Origin: Chloroflexota bacterium
GTDB taxonomy: Bacteria > Chloroflexota > Dehalococcoidia > Lucifugimonadales > JADFKI01
Length of the DNA: 8,001 nucleotides
NCBI GenBank assembly: GCA_009838595.1
Contig: VXRI01000413.1
Coordinates: 1-8,001 of the forward strand
Direction: 5' to 3'
The number at the start of each line of letters is the position of its first letter. Within the stretch, counting starts at the first letter, position 1. The notes under the pieces are model-generated. The model made no database searches and was not told the DNA's origin. It worked only from the letters and a program-made list of their open reading frames with translations. Positions 1 through 6,476 of this stretch are shown one piece after another. The position numbers and the translations under genes were made by a program.

Positions 1-338
1 AGTGCGGACGCCATCGAGCGCGCTTCATCGCCTACGACTTCCGAGCACTGGGCGACTTGCACGCCAAGCAACTCGCTGAGCCGTTGAGATACCGGAGACA
101 TTCGCAGTGATTCGACTACCTGCCCTTTCGGTCTGCCTAAGTGTGAGCATACAACCAGCCTGCAGTCGCGTTCCAACAGGTGGCAGAGTGTTGGCAGAGC
201 CGCGCGGATACGGCTGTCGTCGGAGATTTCGGTTGTACCGGGCTTGAACGGCACATTGAAGTCCACGCGGACCAGCGCCGTTTGCCCGTGTACATCCACG
301 TCGCGAACGCTTTTTTTGTCGCGCACTCTCTTGTCCAT
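1..338 (-). CDS. pgk: Phosphoglycerate kinase, N-terminal part (runs off the left edge)
   Basis: Cytoplasmic glycolytic/gluconeogenic enzyme that transfers phosphate between 1,3-bisphosphoglycerate and ADP. Translating the minus strand from the ATG at 338-336 gives 112 codons with no stop. They carry the family's N-terminal hallmarks: VRVDFNVP (residues 23-30, with the 3-phosphoglycerate-binding Asp-Phe-Asn), DDSRIRAALPTL (40-51) and the basic substrate loop SHLGRPKG (65-72), followed by the SPVSQRLSELLG helix region. About 280 further residues, including the nucleotide-binding domain, must lie outside the window. The start codon shares one base with the stop of the upstream gene (TGATG at 336-340), so translation is probably coupled. 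A run of seven A occurs at codons 7-10. It is the third gene of a leftward operon. The identification is firm; only the C-terminal part is unseen. Confidence 0.93.
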   Translation of the reverse strand, partial: MDKRVRDKKSVRDVDVHGQTALVRVDFNVPFKPGTTEISDDSRIRAALPTLCHLLERDCRLVVCSHLGRPKGQVVESLRMSPVSQRLSELLGVQVAQCSEVVGDEARSMASA

Positions 339-1372
339 CAGCGCATGCCGCCCAGATTCTCGACCTGCGCTCGGAGCAGAGCCTTGCCATCTGTGCTTGC
401 AGTCGTGTTGTCGATAGCGTCCATCGCTTCCGTAAGCAAGGCTTGCGCCATTTCTTCGCAGGCGTCGCGCGCTCCCAGACCTTCGATGACTTCGCGCAAT
501 CTGAAGGCATCGTCCGCTTCGAGCACACGCTTGAAGTAGATTTCGCCCATCGCCCGCTTCTCGCTGATCGGAGCATTCTCTATCGCATATGCCACGGGGA
601 TGAGTTTCTTCTTGTTCAGCACTTCAACATTTGGCACGTTGGGAGGTACCGTATCGTCCCGTCCCCATAGCGCTGCCAGGTCGGATCTCACTTGTAGCGC
701 AATGCCCAGCTTTTCGCCGCATAGCGCTAGAAGCCCTGCTGTCTTATCGTCCGCGCCGCCGATGAGCGAGCCGATTTGAAGCGCGCATCCCGCAAGCGCG
801 CCGGATTTATCGGCAGCCATCGCCATGTATGCGGACACGCTCAAGTCGATGCGTTCTTGTGCTTCAAGGTCTCGGAATCTACCCTCGCACGCGCGAAGGC
901 TCGCGGCGTCAACCAGCCGCACGATTTGCAATATCCGTTCGTCCGAAATGCCACGATTCGCCAGACGCAGTAACGCCAACCGCCCTAGCGCGTGCATCCC
1001 GTCGCCGGCGTTTATCGCTTGTGCGGGTCCCCACACCCACCACACCGCGTCGCGGTCGTTACGCTGTGGATTACCGTCTTGTACATCGTCGTGAATCTGC
1101 GCGAACTTTTCCACCATTTCAAGCGCGGCAGCAGCGGGCATGCACACATCAACATCGCCGCCGACCGCTTCGCATGCCAGCAGGGTCAGCACGCCGTGCA
1201 TCCGATCCCGTCGCTGCGGGTAGTCGTCGAGTGCCCCATGCGCTCCTCGCCAGCCCATGTGGTAGCCCATCATGTCGTATAGAGGAAAGCCGCGCTTGTT
1301 GACGATTGCCTGCAGTTCAGCGTCCACCCTCGTGGTCAGATCGTCCAAGTTTCGCTTGGTAATCAAACTCAC
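338..1372 (-). CDS. Polyprenyl diphosphate synthase-like protein with degenerate second Asp-rich motif
   Basis: All-helical isoprenyl diphosphate synthase family, 344 aa. The family condenses isopentenyl diphosphate with an allylic diphosphate. Visible landmarks are LTLLACEAVGGD (62-73), the first Asp-rich motif IHDDVQD (93-99), the following WWVWGPAQAINAGDG stretch (111-125) and a conserved Lys in MAADKSGAL (185-193). Two usual features are not intact. The GKRxRP allylic/IPP-binding motif before LTLLACEA reads RDRMHG. The second DDxxD motif, expected after LGxAxQ, reads QVRSDLAALWG (227-237), so the first Asp is Ser and the last position is Ala. The start is a GTG overlapping the upstream stop (GTGA, 1369-1372); a TTG two codons later would sit better relative to the AAGAGGGA site. 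It could be a divergent active synthase, a non-catalytic partner subunit, or a decayed paralogue. The family is clear; the exact product is not. Confidence 0.85.
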   Translation of the reverse strand: MSLITKRNLDDLTTRVDAELQAIVNKRGFPLYDMMGYHMGWRGAHGALDDYPQRRDRMHGVLTLLACEAVGGDVDVCMPAAAALEMVEKFAQIHDDVQDGNPQRNDRDAVWWVWGPAQAINAGDGMHALGRLALLRLANRGISDERILQIVRLVDAASLRACEGRFRDLEAQERIDLSVSAYMAMAADKSGALAGCALQIGSLIGGADDKTAGLLALCGEKLGIALQVRSDLAALWGRDDTVPPNVPNVEVLNKKKLIPVAYAIENAPISEKRAMGEIYFKRVLEADDAFRLREVIEGLGARDACEEMAQALLTEAMDAIDNTTASTDGKALLRAQVENLGGMR

Positions 1373-2001
1373 TCCCTCTTATTTAGAACCGCCTCGATAT
1401 CCGCCCAAGACACCGCGCCTTCACGCAGTACGCATGGCTCGCCGCTCGTCACATCTAATATCGTTGATGCCACGCCGCCAAACGCATCGCCACCATCAAG
1501 CACGAAATCCAGCGTGTCGCCAAACTCGGCGCGCACGCTTGCCGCACTCGTTAAGCCGGGTCTGCCGCTCAGATTCGCGCTTGTTCCCGTTATCGGCGAA
1601 CCCAACGAGTCGGCGATAGCGCGCGGAACGGGATGGTTTGGCACTCGCAGCGCCACCGTGTTCATGCCTGCGGTAACGATGTCCGGCACATACGCGCTCT
1701 TGCGCACGACCAGCGTCAACGCGCCGGGCCAAAATCGCTCGGCAAGCGCCAGCGCGGAGTCCGGCAAATGGGCGGCGCACCGTGCAGCATCTGCGGCATC
1801 CGACAGCAGCAGTGGCAAAGCCATGCCGTCCGGTCGCCCTTTCATCTCGTACACCTTCTGCACGGCGGATTCGTCGAATGCATTTGCCGCAAGCCCGTAA
1901 AGCGTGTCGGTCGGAATGGCCGCGACACCGCCTTCTGCGAGCACTTTCACAGCAATTGCAATTCGCCCTTGCATACCTGTATCAAGCGGTAAATCGGACA
2001 T
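1369..2001 (-). CDS. L-threonylcarbamoyladenylate synthase (YrdC/TsaC/Sua5 family)
   Basis: Makes threonylcarbamoyl-AMP from threonine, bicarbonate and ATP, the first step of t6A37 modification of ANN-decoding tRNAs. The 210 aa match a single YrdC domain: the entry motif AIPTDTLYGLAA (28-39), the KxR pair in MKGRP (53-57), FWPGALTLVV (90-99), VALRVPNH (116-123), and the nucleotide-binding SANLSG (141-146). The length corresponds to the short TsaC-like form without the C-terminal Sua5 domain. The reading frame stays open upstream to 2061. I chose the ATG at 2001-1999 because GAGG lies five bases before it (AGAGGTGGAG) and because family homology starts shortly after. It is the first gene of the leftward operon; its stop overlaps the GTG of the next gene. 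The usual KPLP after KGRP is MALP here, a minor deviation. Confidence 0.92.
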   Translation of the reverse strand: MSDLPLDTGMQGRIAIAVKVLAEGGVAAIPTDTLYGLAANAFDESAVQKVYEMKGRPDGMALPLLLSDAADAARCAAHLPDSALALAERFWPGALTLVVRKSAYVPDIVTAGMNTVALRVPNHPVPRAIADSLGSPITGTSANLSGRPGLTSAASVRAEFGDTLDFVLDGGDAFGGVASTILDVTSGEPCVLREGAVSWADIEAVLNKRE

Positions 2002-2026
2002 CTCCACCTCTGAATAATGTTGAATT

Positions 2027-2032
2027 AGTATA
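2027..2032 (-). promoter_or_regulatory. Candidate -10 box for the leftward threonylcarbamoyladenylate synthase-pgk operon
   Basis: The minus strand reads TATACT here (five of six to TATAAT), preceded by an AT-rich stretch but by no convincing -35 (the best 17-base spacing gives TGCTTA). A transcript would start near 2020, leaving about 19 bases before the ATG at 2001, enough for the visible AGAGGTGG ribosome binding site. Placement is by inspection only. Confidence 0.45.
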
Positions 2033-2092
2033 TCATAAATGGTAAATTTTAAGCACTTCATTTGAGATTGAAGCCGATTCGCATAGCTGTAT

Positions 2093-2126
2093 CCAATATG
2101 AAATATCTACAGTATTTCAGTATTGG
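2093..2126 (+). promoter_or_regulatory. Long inverted repeat in front of guaA
   Basis: CCAATA TGAAATA (2093-2105) is complementary to TATTTCA (2113-2119) plus TATTGG (2121-2126), with a seven-base centre (TCTACAG) and a single unpaired G at 2120. That gives 13 paired positions in each arm. It ends 35 bases before the chosen guaA start and lies in the divergent intergenic region. No T-run follows, so it does not look like an intrinsic terminator. It may be an operator for a dimeric repressor or a leader stem-loop controlling guaA. No convincing guaA promoter was identified around it, so whether it is transcribed is unknown. Confidence 0.55.
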
Positions 2127-2161
2127 CATGGCACAGGAAATTGCCGATTGGTGAAGGGTAT

Positions 2162-3775
2162 ATGGTAAACGAAGCCGGCGCCAATAGCCCGAATGGCGAC
2201 AGCGTGAGCGCATATTCACACACGGCGGCACGCGTTCAGCGCGAGACCGTCGTGGTCATAGACTTTGGCTCACAGTACAGCATGCTCATCGCCCGGCGCG
2301 TACGCGAGAGCAATGTGTACTGTGAGATTGTGCCGCATACGGCGGATTGGGCGTCGATTGCTCGGCTCAATCCCAAAGGCGTCATACTCTCCGGCGGGCC
2401 GGCCAGCGTGTACGATGATGGCGCGCCGCTTGCGCCTGATTGGGTGTACGACTCCGGGCTGCCGGTGCTGGGCATCTGCTACGGCATGCAAGCCATGGCG
2501 CACCAACTTGGCGGCAAGGTTGCGCCGACTGATCGCAAAGAATACGGCAATGCCGTTCTGGAGCGCACCTCGGGCGACGAGCCGCTGTTCAAGGGCTTAC
2601 CAGGGTTTATGCCAGTGTGGATGAGTCACGGCGACCAGATTACCGAAGTGCCATCAGGCTTTCGCTCGCTCGCCCGCTCAGAGAACTCGCCTGTCGTGGT
2701 GATGGGCAACGGCGCGGGCATGCTCGGCTTGCAATTTCACCCTGAAGTGGTGCATACACCGCAGGGCAGGACTATCATCGAGAACTTCTTGTATGAAATT
2801 TGTCGCTGCCACGCGCTTTGGACGCCCGGAAACTTCGTGAACGACAGCATAGACCGCGTGCGCGAGCAGGTCGGTGACGGCAAAGTTATCTGTGCGCTTT
2901 CCGGCGGCGTGGATTCGGCGGTCGCGGCGGCGCTTGTGCAGCGTGCTATCGGCGATCGGCTCACTTGTATCTTCGTGAATAACGGCATGATGCGTAAGGG
3001 TGAACCGCAATCCGTGCGCGACACATTTCAGCGCCACTTCCAGACCGGCTTCGTCTTTGTGGAAGCCACTGAAGGCTTTCTCGGCGCGTTGCGCGGTGTC
3101 ATCGACCCAGAGCACAAGCGCAAGATCATCGGCGAGGAGTTCATCCGCGTGTTCGACGAAGAGGCGGCGCGCATAGGCGCGGTGGAGTTCCTCGCGCAGG
3201 GCACACTCTATCCCGACGTTATAGAGAGCGAGACAACCGACAACACGGTGTCCGCCAAAATAAAGTCGCACCACAATGTGGGTGGCTTGCCAGAGCATAT
3301 GAACCTCAGCCTAGTCGAGCCGCTGCGCTACTTATTCAAGGACGAAGTGCGTGGTGTGGGTTTGGAATTGGGCTTGCCGGAGGAAATCGTATATCGTCAG
3401 CCGTTTCCAGGTCCGGGTCTAGCGATCCGAATCATCGGCGAGATAACGCACGACAAGCTCGCAGTTTTGCAAGAAGCCGACGCCATTGTTATGGAGGAGG
3501 TCCACAAGAATGACCTGTACCGCGAACTATGGCAGAGTTTTGCCGTGTTGACCGACACTCGCAGTGTCGGCGTTACCGGCGACTTCCGCACTTACGGACA
3601 TGTCATCGCCATACGCGCCGTCAGCAGCGAAGACGCTATGACCGCAGACTGGGCGCGCATCCCTTACGATGTGCTGGGTCGCATTTCCACACGCATCGCC
3701 AACGAAGTACCAGGCGTCAACCGCGTGGTGTACGACATCACCAGCAAGCCTCCGGGCACAATAGAATGGGAGTAA
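2162..3775 (+). CDS. guaA: GMP synthase (glutamine-hydrolysing)
   Basis: Converts XMP to GMP using glutamine and ATP, the last step of guanine nucleotide synthesis, in the cytoplasm. With the ATG at 2162 it is 537 aa. An N-terminal class I glutamine amidotransferase domain starts at [11 protein letters not shown] (30-40) and includes the [10 protein letters not shown] oxyanion region (75-84), nucleophile Cys106 in LGICYGMQ, and the His193/Glu195 pair in QFHPEV. The ATP pyrophosphatase domain has the PP-loop SGGVDS (247-252), followed by [25 protein letters not shown] substrate sequence. The dimerisation/XMP-binding C-terminus has [18 protein letters not shown] and ends in KPPGTIEWE as in the family. 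The frame is open back to a TTG at 2123 inside an inverted repeat. I prefer 2162 because AAGGG precedes it, although about 28 residues still lie before the domain. It is the first gene of the purine operon and overlaps the next gene by 10 bases. Confidence 0.97.
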   Translation: MVNEAGANSPNGDSVSAYSHTAARVQRETVVVIDFGSQYSMLIARRVRESNVYCEIVPHTADWASIARLNPKGVILSGGPASVYDDGAPLAPDWVYDSGLPVLGICYGMQAMAHQLGGKVAPTDRKEYGNAVLERTSGDEPLFKGLPGFMPVWMSHGDQITEVPSGFRSLARSENSPVVVMGNGAGMLGLQFHPEVVHTPQGRTIIENFLYEICRCHALWTPGNFVNDSIDRVREQVGDGKVICALSGGVDSAVAAALVQRAIGDRLTCIFVNNGMMRKGEPQSVRDTFQRHFQTGFVFVEATEGFLGALRGVIDPEHKRKIIGEEFIRVFDEEAARIGAVEFLAQGTLYPDVIESETTDNTVSAKIKSHHNVGGLPEHMNLSLVEPLRYLFKDEVRGVGLELGLPEEIVYRQPFPGPGLAIRIIGEITHDKLAVLQEADAIVMEEVHKNDLYRELWQSFAVLTDTRSVGVTGDFRTYGHVIAIRAVSSEDAMTADWARIPYDVLGRISTRIANEVPGVNRVVYDITSKPPGTIEWE

Positions 3776-4182
3776 GCCAGCCTGTGCCTACCGCATTTAA
3801 TACCTTGACCCGAGAAGAGTTCGTGGGTGCCGCCGCGCGCCTTGCGGGAAGCGTTTACGACTTTCACGCACGTTTTGATATACCTAATATTAACGATAAA
3901 ACACCTGCCGACGATGTATTTCCGCGTCTGTGCACACGCCTCGCTTTCCTTATGGAAGAGACGGGCGAACACGCGAGAGAACTTAACCAAGGCTGTCTCG
4001 ACCGCGCAGCGGACGAGATGGCGGATGTCGCATTCGTGGCGCTAGGCACCTTGCTCGAGCTAGATACCAGCGGCGCTAAAGCATGTCTAGCAATAGCAAA
4101 CAAAAACGACAAAAAGACCCTGCAAACGCACATGGTCGAGCCGTCGTCGGGCAAACTCGTCAGAAGGGCGCAGACGCAATGA
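3766..4182 (+). CDS. MazG-like nucleotide pyrophosphohydrolase
   Basis: Short all-alpha NTP pyrophosphatase of the MazG superfamily, 138 aa, predicted to cleave an NTP or dNTP to the monophosphate and diphosphate; the substrate cannot be read from the sequence. Key metal-binding residues are visible: the EExxE motif FLMEETGE (Glu64, Glu65, Glu68) and, after the turn, DEMAD (Glu84, Asp87). A basic NKNDKKT segment (112-118) sits where the family has its conserved Lys/Arg. The ATG at 3766 overlaps the last 10 bases of guaA. A GTG at 3784 is an alternative start, since GGGAG lies upstream of it. The gene ends in a 4-base ATGA overlap with purD (4179-4182), so it is translationally wedged between two purine genes. 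That placement suggests a housekeeping role toward purine nucleotides, such as removing aberrant ones, but this is inference. Confidence 0.85.
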   Translation: MGVSQPVPTAFNTLTREEFVGAAARLAGSVYDFHARFDIPNINDKTPADDVFPRLCTRLAFLMEETGEHARELNQGCLDRAADEMADVAFVALGTLLELDTSGAKACLAIANKNDKKTLQTHMVEPSSGKLVRRAQTQ

Positions 4183-5438
4183 ATGTCTTGGTAGTCGGCA
4201 ACGGCGCGCGTGAACATGCCATAGCATGGAAGCTATCCCAGAGTCCTTCGGTCTGCCATATCTATGTCGCGCCGGGCAATGCCGGCACTCATTTCATCGC
4301 AACCAATGTACCTATCGGCGCGGAAGACATCGCTGCTCTGATTGACTTCGCCTCGAACAACGCCATCGACTTGACGGTAGTAGGGCCTGAAGCGCCCCTT
4401 GCCGCGGGCATCGTCGATTCCTTTACTGCAAGCGGTCTTCCTGCGTTCGGCCCCAGTCAAGCAGCCGCGCGCATCGAGGGCAGCAAATCATTCGCCAAGA
4501 CGCTGATGGCTGACTGCTCGATTCCAACCGCAGCATCCGAAACTTTCACTGACTTCGAGCAAGCGAGCGCGTACCTAGCCACTTGCTCGATACCTATAGT
4601 AATTAAGGCGGATGGCCTCGCCGCCGGCAAAGGTGTAACCGTGGCGCAGACCCGCGAGCAAGCACAGGATGCCATCCGTGAATCCATGCTCGACCGGGCA
4701 TTCGGCGACGCTGGCGACCACGTGCTCATCGAAGAGTGCTTGGAGGGCCAGGAAGTCAGCGTGTTCGCCTTCGTTGACGGCGAGTATGTCTCCCCGATGG
4801 TCGCCGCCTGCGACTACAAGCGCGTAGGCGACGACGACATCGGCCCCAATACAGGTGGCATGGGCAGCTTTAGTCCTCCCCTGCCGCATCACTGGAACGC
4901 CGACATCGAAGCACTTGTCCGCGCCAGCATCATGGAACCTGTAACGAAGGGACTGATTGACATCGGATGCCCCTATCGCGGGATATTATATTTGGGCATG
5001 ATGCACACGGAAGAGGGACCTAAAGTCGTGGAGTTTAATTGCAGGCTCGGAGACCCTGAGACTCAGGTCATACTTCCCCGCCTAAAGTCCGACCTCGCCG
5101 AGAATCTTCATGCAACCGCGCACGGCCAACTCCGAGACACGCAGATTGAATGGGACGACCGCGCCTGTGTGGGTGTGGTAGCGGCATCCGGCGGCTACCC
5201 TGCCGCCTATTCCACCGGCTATCCTATTGAAGGCATCACGGAAATAGACTACGAAGCAATCGTATTCCACGCAGGCACGAAACTACAAGACGACGAAATC
5301 GTAACCGCCGGCGGCCGCGTCCTAACTGTATCCGCGCTGGGCGACACGCACGAACAGGCGCGTGTTAGAGCATACGATGGCATCAACCGCATAACCTTCA
5401 AGGATGGCTTCCACCGAACAGACATCGCTAAGCACTAA
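4179..5438 (+). CDS. purD: Phosphoribosylamine-glycine ligase (GAR synthetase)
   Basis: Second step of purine synthesis: joins glycine to phosphoribosylamine with ATP. 419 aa, normal for the family. In order: the N-terminal [19 protein letters not shown] (1-19), VVGPEAPLAAGI, and the ATP-grasp region beginning FGPSQAAARIEGSKSFAK. Next come VIKADGLAAGKGV (with Lys143 and the glycine-rich loop), IEECLEGQEVSVFAF, DYKRVGDDDIGPNTGGMGSF, and the Mg/ATP-binding EFNCRLGDPETQ (285-296). The C-terminal domain ends near 419. The frame is open upstream to 4083, but homology begins exactly at the ATG at 4179, which overlaps the mazG stop as ATGA. AAGG lies 11 bases upstream, so coupling with mazG probably helps initiation. 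It is third in the purine operon. Confidence 0.97.
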   Translation: MNVLVVGNGAREHAIAWKLSQSPSVCHIYVAPGNAGTHFIATNVPIGAEDIAALIDFASNNAIDLTVVGPEAPLAAGIVDSFTASGLPAFGPSQAAARIEGSKSFAKTLMADCSIPTAASETFTDFEQASAYLATCSIPIVIKADGLAAGKGVTVAQTREQAQDAIRESMLDRAFGDAGDHVLIEECLEGQEVSVFAFVDGEYVSPMVAACDYKRVGDDDIGPNTGGMGSFSPPLPHHWNADIEALVRASIMEPVTKGLIDIGCPYRGILYLGMMHTEEGPKVVEFNCRLGDPETQVILPRLKSDLAENLHATAHGQLRDTQIEWDDRACVGVVAASGGYPAAYSTGYPIEGITEIDYEAIVFHAGTKLQDDEIVTAGGRVLTVSALGDTHEQARVRAYDGINRITFKDGFHRTDIAKH

Positions 5439-5472
5439 TTCATTTATCCTATCCATTTAGAATCAACCCGAA

Positions 5473-5478
5473 AGGAGA
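5473..5478 (+). promoter_or_regulatory. Ribosome binding site of purE
   Basis: AGGAGA in the 47-base gap after purD, with its AGGAG core eight bases before the ATG at 5486. It fixes the purE start and is the strongest ribosome binding site in this operon. No promoter or terminator is evident in the gap, so purE is probably cotranscribed with purD. Confidence 0.75.
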
Positions 5479-5485
5479 CAAGACA

Positions 5486-5944
5486 ATGCCGCTTGTAGGC
5501 GTAATAATGGGCAGCAGTTCCGACGAGGCAGTCGTCGCTGAGACGGTCAGCGTTCTCGACCAGATGGGCATTGAGAACGAGGTTACGGTCGCGTCCGCGC
5601 ACCGCACGCCGGAAAAGGTTATGGAATATGTAACGACCGCACGGGAGCGGGGCATTGAAGTGCTTATAGCGGCGGCGGGCGGCTCGGCAGGCTTGCCCGG
5701 CGTGGCGGCATCTTGGACCACCCTGCCCGTCATTGGCATCCCTCTGCCCAGCAGTGACCTCAACGGCGTGGACGCGCTCTACGCCATCGCGCAGATGCCG
5801 CCGGGCATTCCTGTTGCCTGCGTCGCCGTTGGTTCTTGGGGTGCGCGCAACGCCGCCTTCCTCGCCGCGCAGATTCTCGGCATCAAGCACGACAACATCC
5901 GCGCCGCATACGACGACTACCGGCAAGGTTTGAAGAATCGCTAA
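5486..5944 (+). CDS. purE: PurE: N5-carboxyaminoimidazole ribonucleotide mutase / AIR carboxylase catalytic protein
   Basis: Forms CAIR (4-carboxy-5-aminoimidazole ribonucleotide) in purine synthesis. 152 aa, typical for bacterial PurE. Seen: the phosphate-binding GSSSD (9-13), SAHRTP (37-42) with the catalytic His39, LPVIGIPL, and GVDALYAIAQMPPGIPVACV. The loop that in class I enzymes reads GGAAHLPG is GGSAGLPG here (Gly66-Gly73 region), so Gly69 replaces the conserved histidine 30 residues after the catalytic one. The QMP and SAHRTP motifs favour the class I fold. No purK is in the window, so whether the substrate is N5-CAIR or AIR plus CO2 is open. The start is supported by AGGAG eight bases upstream. 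It is the last gene of the guaA-mazG-purD-purE run. Confidence 0.95.
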   Translation: MPLVGVIMGSSSDEAVVAETVSVLDQMGIENEVTVASAHRTPEKVMEYVTTARERGIEVLIAAAGGSAGLPGVAASWTTLPVIGIPLPSSDLNGVDALYAIAQMPPGIPVACVAVGSWGARNAAFLAAQILGIKHDNIRAAYDDYRQGLKNR

Positions 5945-5954
5945 TCCCAAGAAT

Positions 5955-6000
5955 CCCTTCCCCCTATACAAGGACAAGGGAAGGCTAAGATGGGAGGGTG
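5955..6000. repeat. Hairpin element downstream of purE
   Basis: CCTTCCC (5956-5962) and GGGAAGG (5978-5984) form a seven-pair stem with a 15-base loop, followed by a purine-rich GGCTAAGATGGGAGGGTG tail. No T-run follows, so it is not a standard intrinsic terminator. The layout (pyrimidine arm, purine arm, then a TTAGGGTGAGGGTG-like tail) resembles a dispersed intergenic hairpin repeat I remember from many environmental genomes. A single copy in this window cannot prove it is repeated. Confidence 0.4.
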
Positions 6001-6080
6001 CCAAACTCTTTTGGTGGTTTGACAGGACGGAAGACGTCATCTCCAGATTAACAATGCTCATAAATCACGCATCCTGACCC

Positions 6081-6110
6081 TTGACTTTTAGGAATATATC
6101 TTCCTATAAT
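6081..6110 (+). promoter_or_regulatory. Near-consensus sigma-70 promoter with palindromic spacer, for the PadR gene
   Basis: TTGACT (6081-6086) and a perfect TATAAT (6105-6110) are 18 bases apart. The usual start, six to eight bases after the -10, falls at 6116-6118, on the A of the PadR ATG (6117). The intervening sequence gagtcc has no ribosome binding site, so the mRNA is predicted to be leaderless. Inside the spacer, TAGGAA (6089-6094) and TTCCTA (6101-6106) form an inverted repeat that reaches into the -10, an ideal place for a repressor. Confidence 0.75.
6089..6106. promoter_or_regulatory. Candidate PadR operator (TAGGAA-6-TTCCTA)
   Basis: Perfect six-base inverted repeat with a six-base AT-rich centre (TATATC), lying between the -35 and -10 and overlapping the first two bases of the -10. 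Binding of a dimer would block RNA polymerase. The nearest candidate is the PadR-type protein encoded immediately downstream, as PadR regulators commonly repress their own genes; that link is inference. The half-site differs from the ATGT/ACAT type known for some PadR proteins. Confidence 0.5.
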
Positions 6111-6116
6111 GAGTCC

Positions 6117-6476
6117 ATGCGAAGAAAAGCCAACACTCTTCTGCCAATCGAAGTTTCCATCCTTGACGCAGGCATCCGTCTGAGAACCGACGGACTGCCT
6201 AGTTTTCACGGCTTTCTCATAGCCAAGCAAATCAAGGAACGGGAAGGCGCGCGCTTACTGACGGCGCATGGCACTTTGTACAAGGCGCTTGGAAGACTGG
6301 AAAAAGCCAAACTGCTCCAAAGTATTTGGGAAGACCCTCTCATTGCGGCCGAAGAAGGGCGCCCTAGACGCCGCCTGTACACCGTAACGCCCGCGGGAGA
6401 AGCGGCTCTTGCAAGGGCAGTCCATACGAGCGTCGGACCCGCCGGTGAAGCAAAAGGGGGACTCACGCTCGCATGA
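6117..6476 (+). CDS. PadR-family winged-helix transcriptional regulator
   Basis: Small DNA-binding protein, 119 aa, probably a dimeric repressor. The N-terminal helix LPIEVSILDAG (9-19) leads into FHGFLIAKQIKEREGARLL (30-48). The helix-turn-helix recognition region is TAHGTLYKALGRLEKAKLL (49-67), and the wing is GRPRRRLYTVTPAGEAAL (81-98). These are standard PadR landmarks. The C-terminal dimerisation portion is short (about 20 residues, low complexity). The frame is open to 6081, but that TTG is the -35 box, so the ATG at 6117 is chosen. It has no ribosome binding site and lies at the predicted transcription start. It ends in an ATGA overlap with the next frame (6473-6476). This PadR subgroup is usually paired with a membrane protein bearing an N-terminal cytoplasmic module; only a truncated form of that partner follows here. 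Confidence 0.88.
   Translation: MRRKANTLLPIEVSILDAGIRLRTDGLPSFHGFLIAKQIKEREGARLLTAHGTLYKALGRLEKAKLLQSIWEDPLIAAEEGRPRRRLYTVTPAGEAALARAVHTSVGPAGEAKGGLTLA

Noticed and set aside
25..576. Arg/Ser-rich minus-strand open frame of 183 codons
   Set aside because: It is a shifted frame across the pgk and prenyl synthase-like genes. Its composition (Arg/Ser/Ala-rich, no motif) is that of an antisense or shifted shadow, while the overlapping frames match known families.
829..1302. Plus-strand 157-codon open frame
   Set aside because: Lies opposite the prenyl synthase-like gene, is very Arg-rich, has no ribosome binding site, and shows no recognisable motif.
2123..2161. Upstream TTG start for guaA adding 13 residues
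   Set aside because: The TTG lies inside the inverted repeat and has no ribosome binding site, and GuaA homology starts much later. The ATG at 2162 has AAGGG before it.
2040..2161. Purine riboswitch in the guaA leader
   Set aside because: The conserved three-way junction sequences of purine riboswitches are not present; only one simple stem-loop is visible.
2678..3298. Minus-strand 206-codon open frame inside guaA
   Set aside because: Antisense shadow of a strongly conserved gene; its His/Val/Ala-rich composition reflects guaA codon usage.
5956..6014. Intrinsic terminator after purE
   Set aside because: The seven-pair stem at 5956-5984 and the small CCAAA/TTTGG hairpin at 6001-6014 both lack a following T-run, so termination here is unproven.
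5444..6061. Minus-strand 205-codon open frame over purE and the following gap
   Set aside because: Antisense to purE, no motif, no initiation signal; the first residues come from the non-coding gap.
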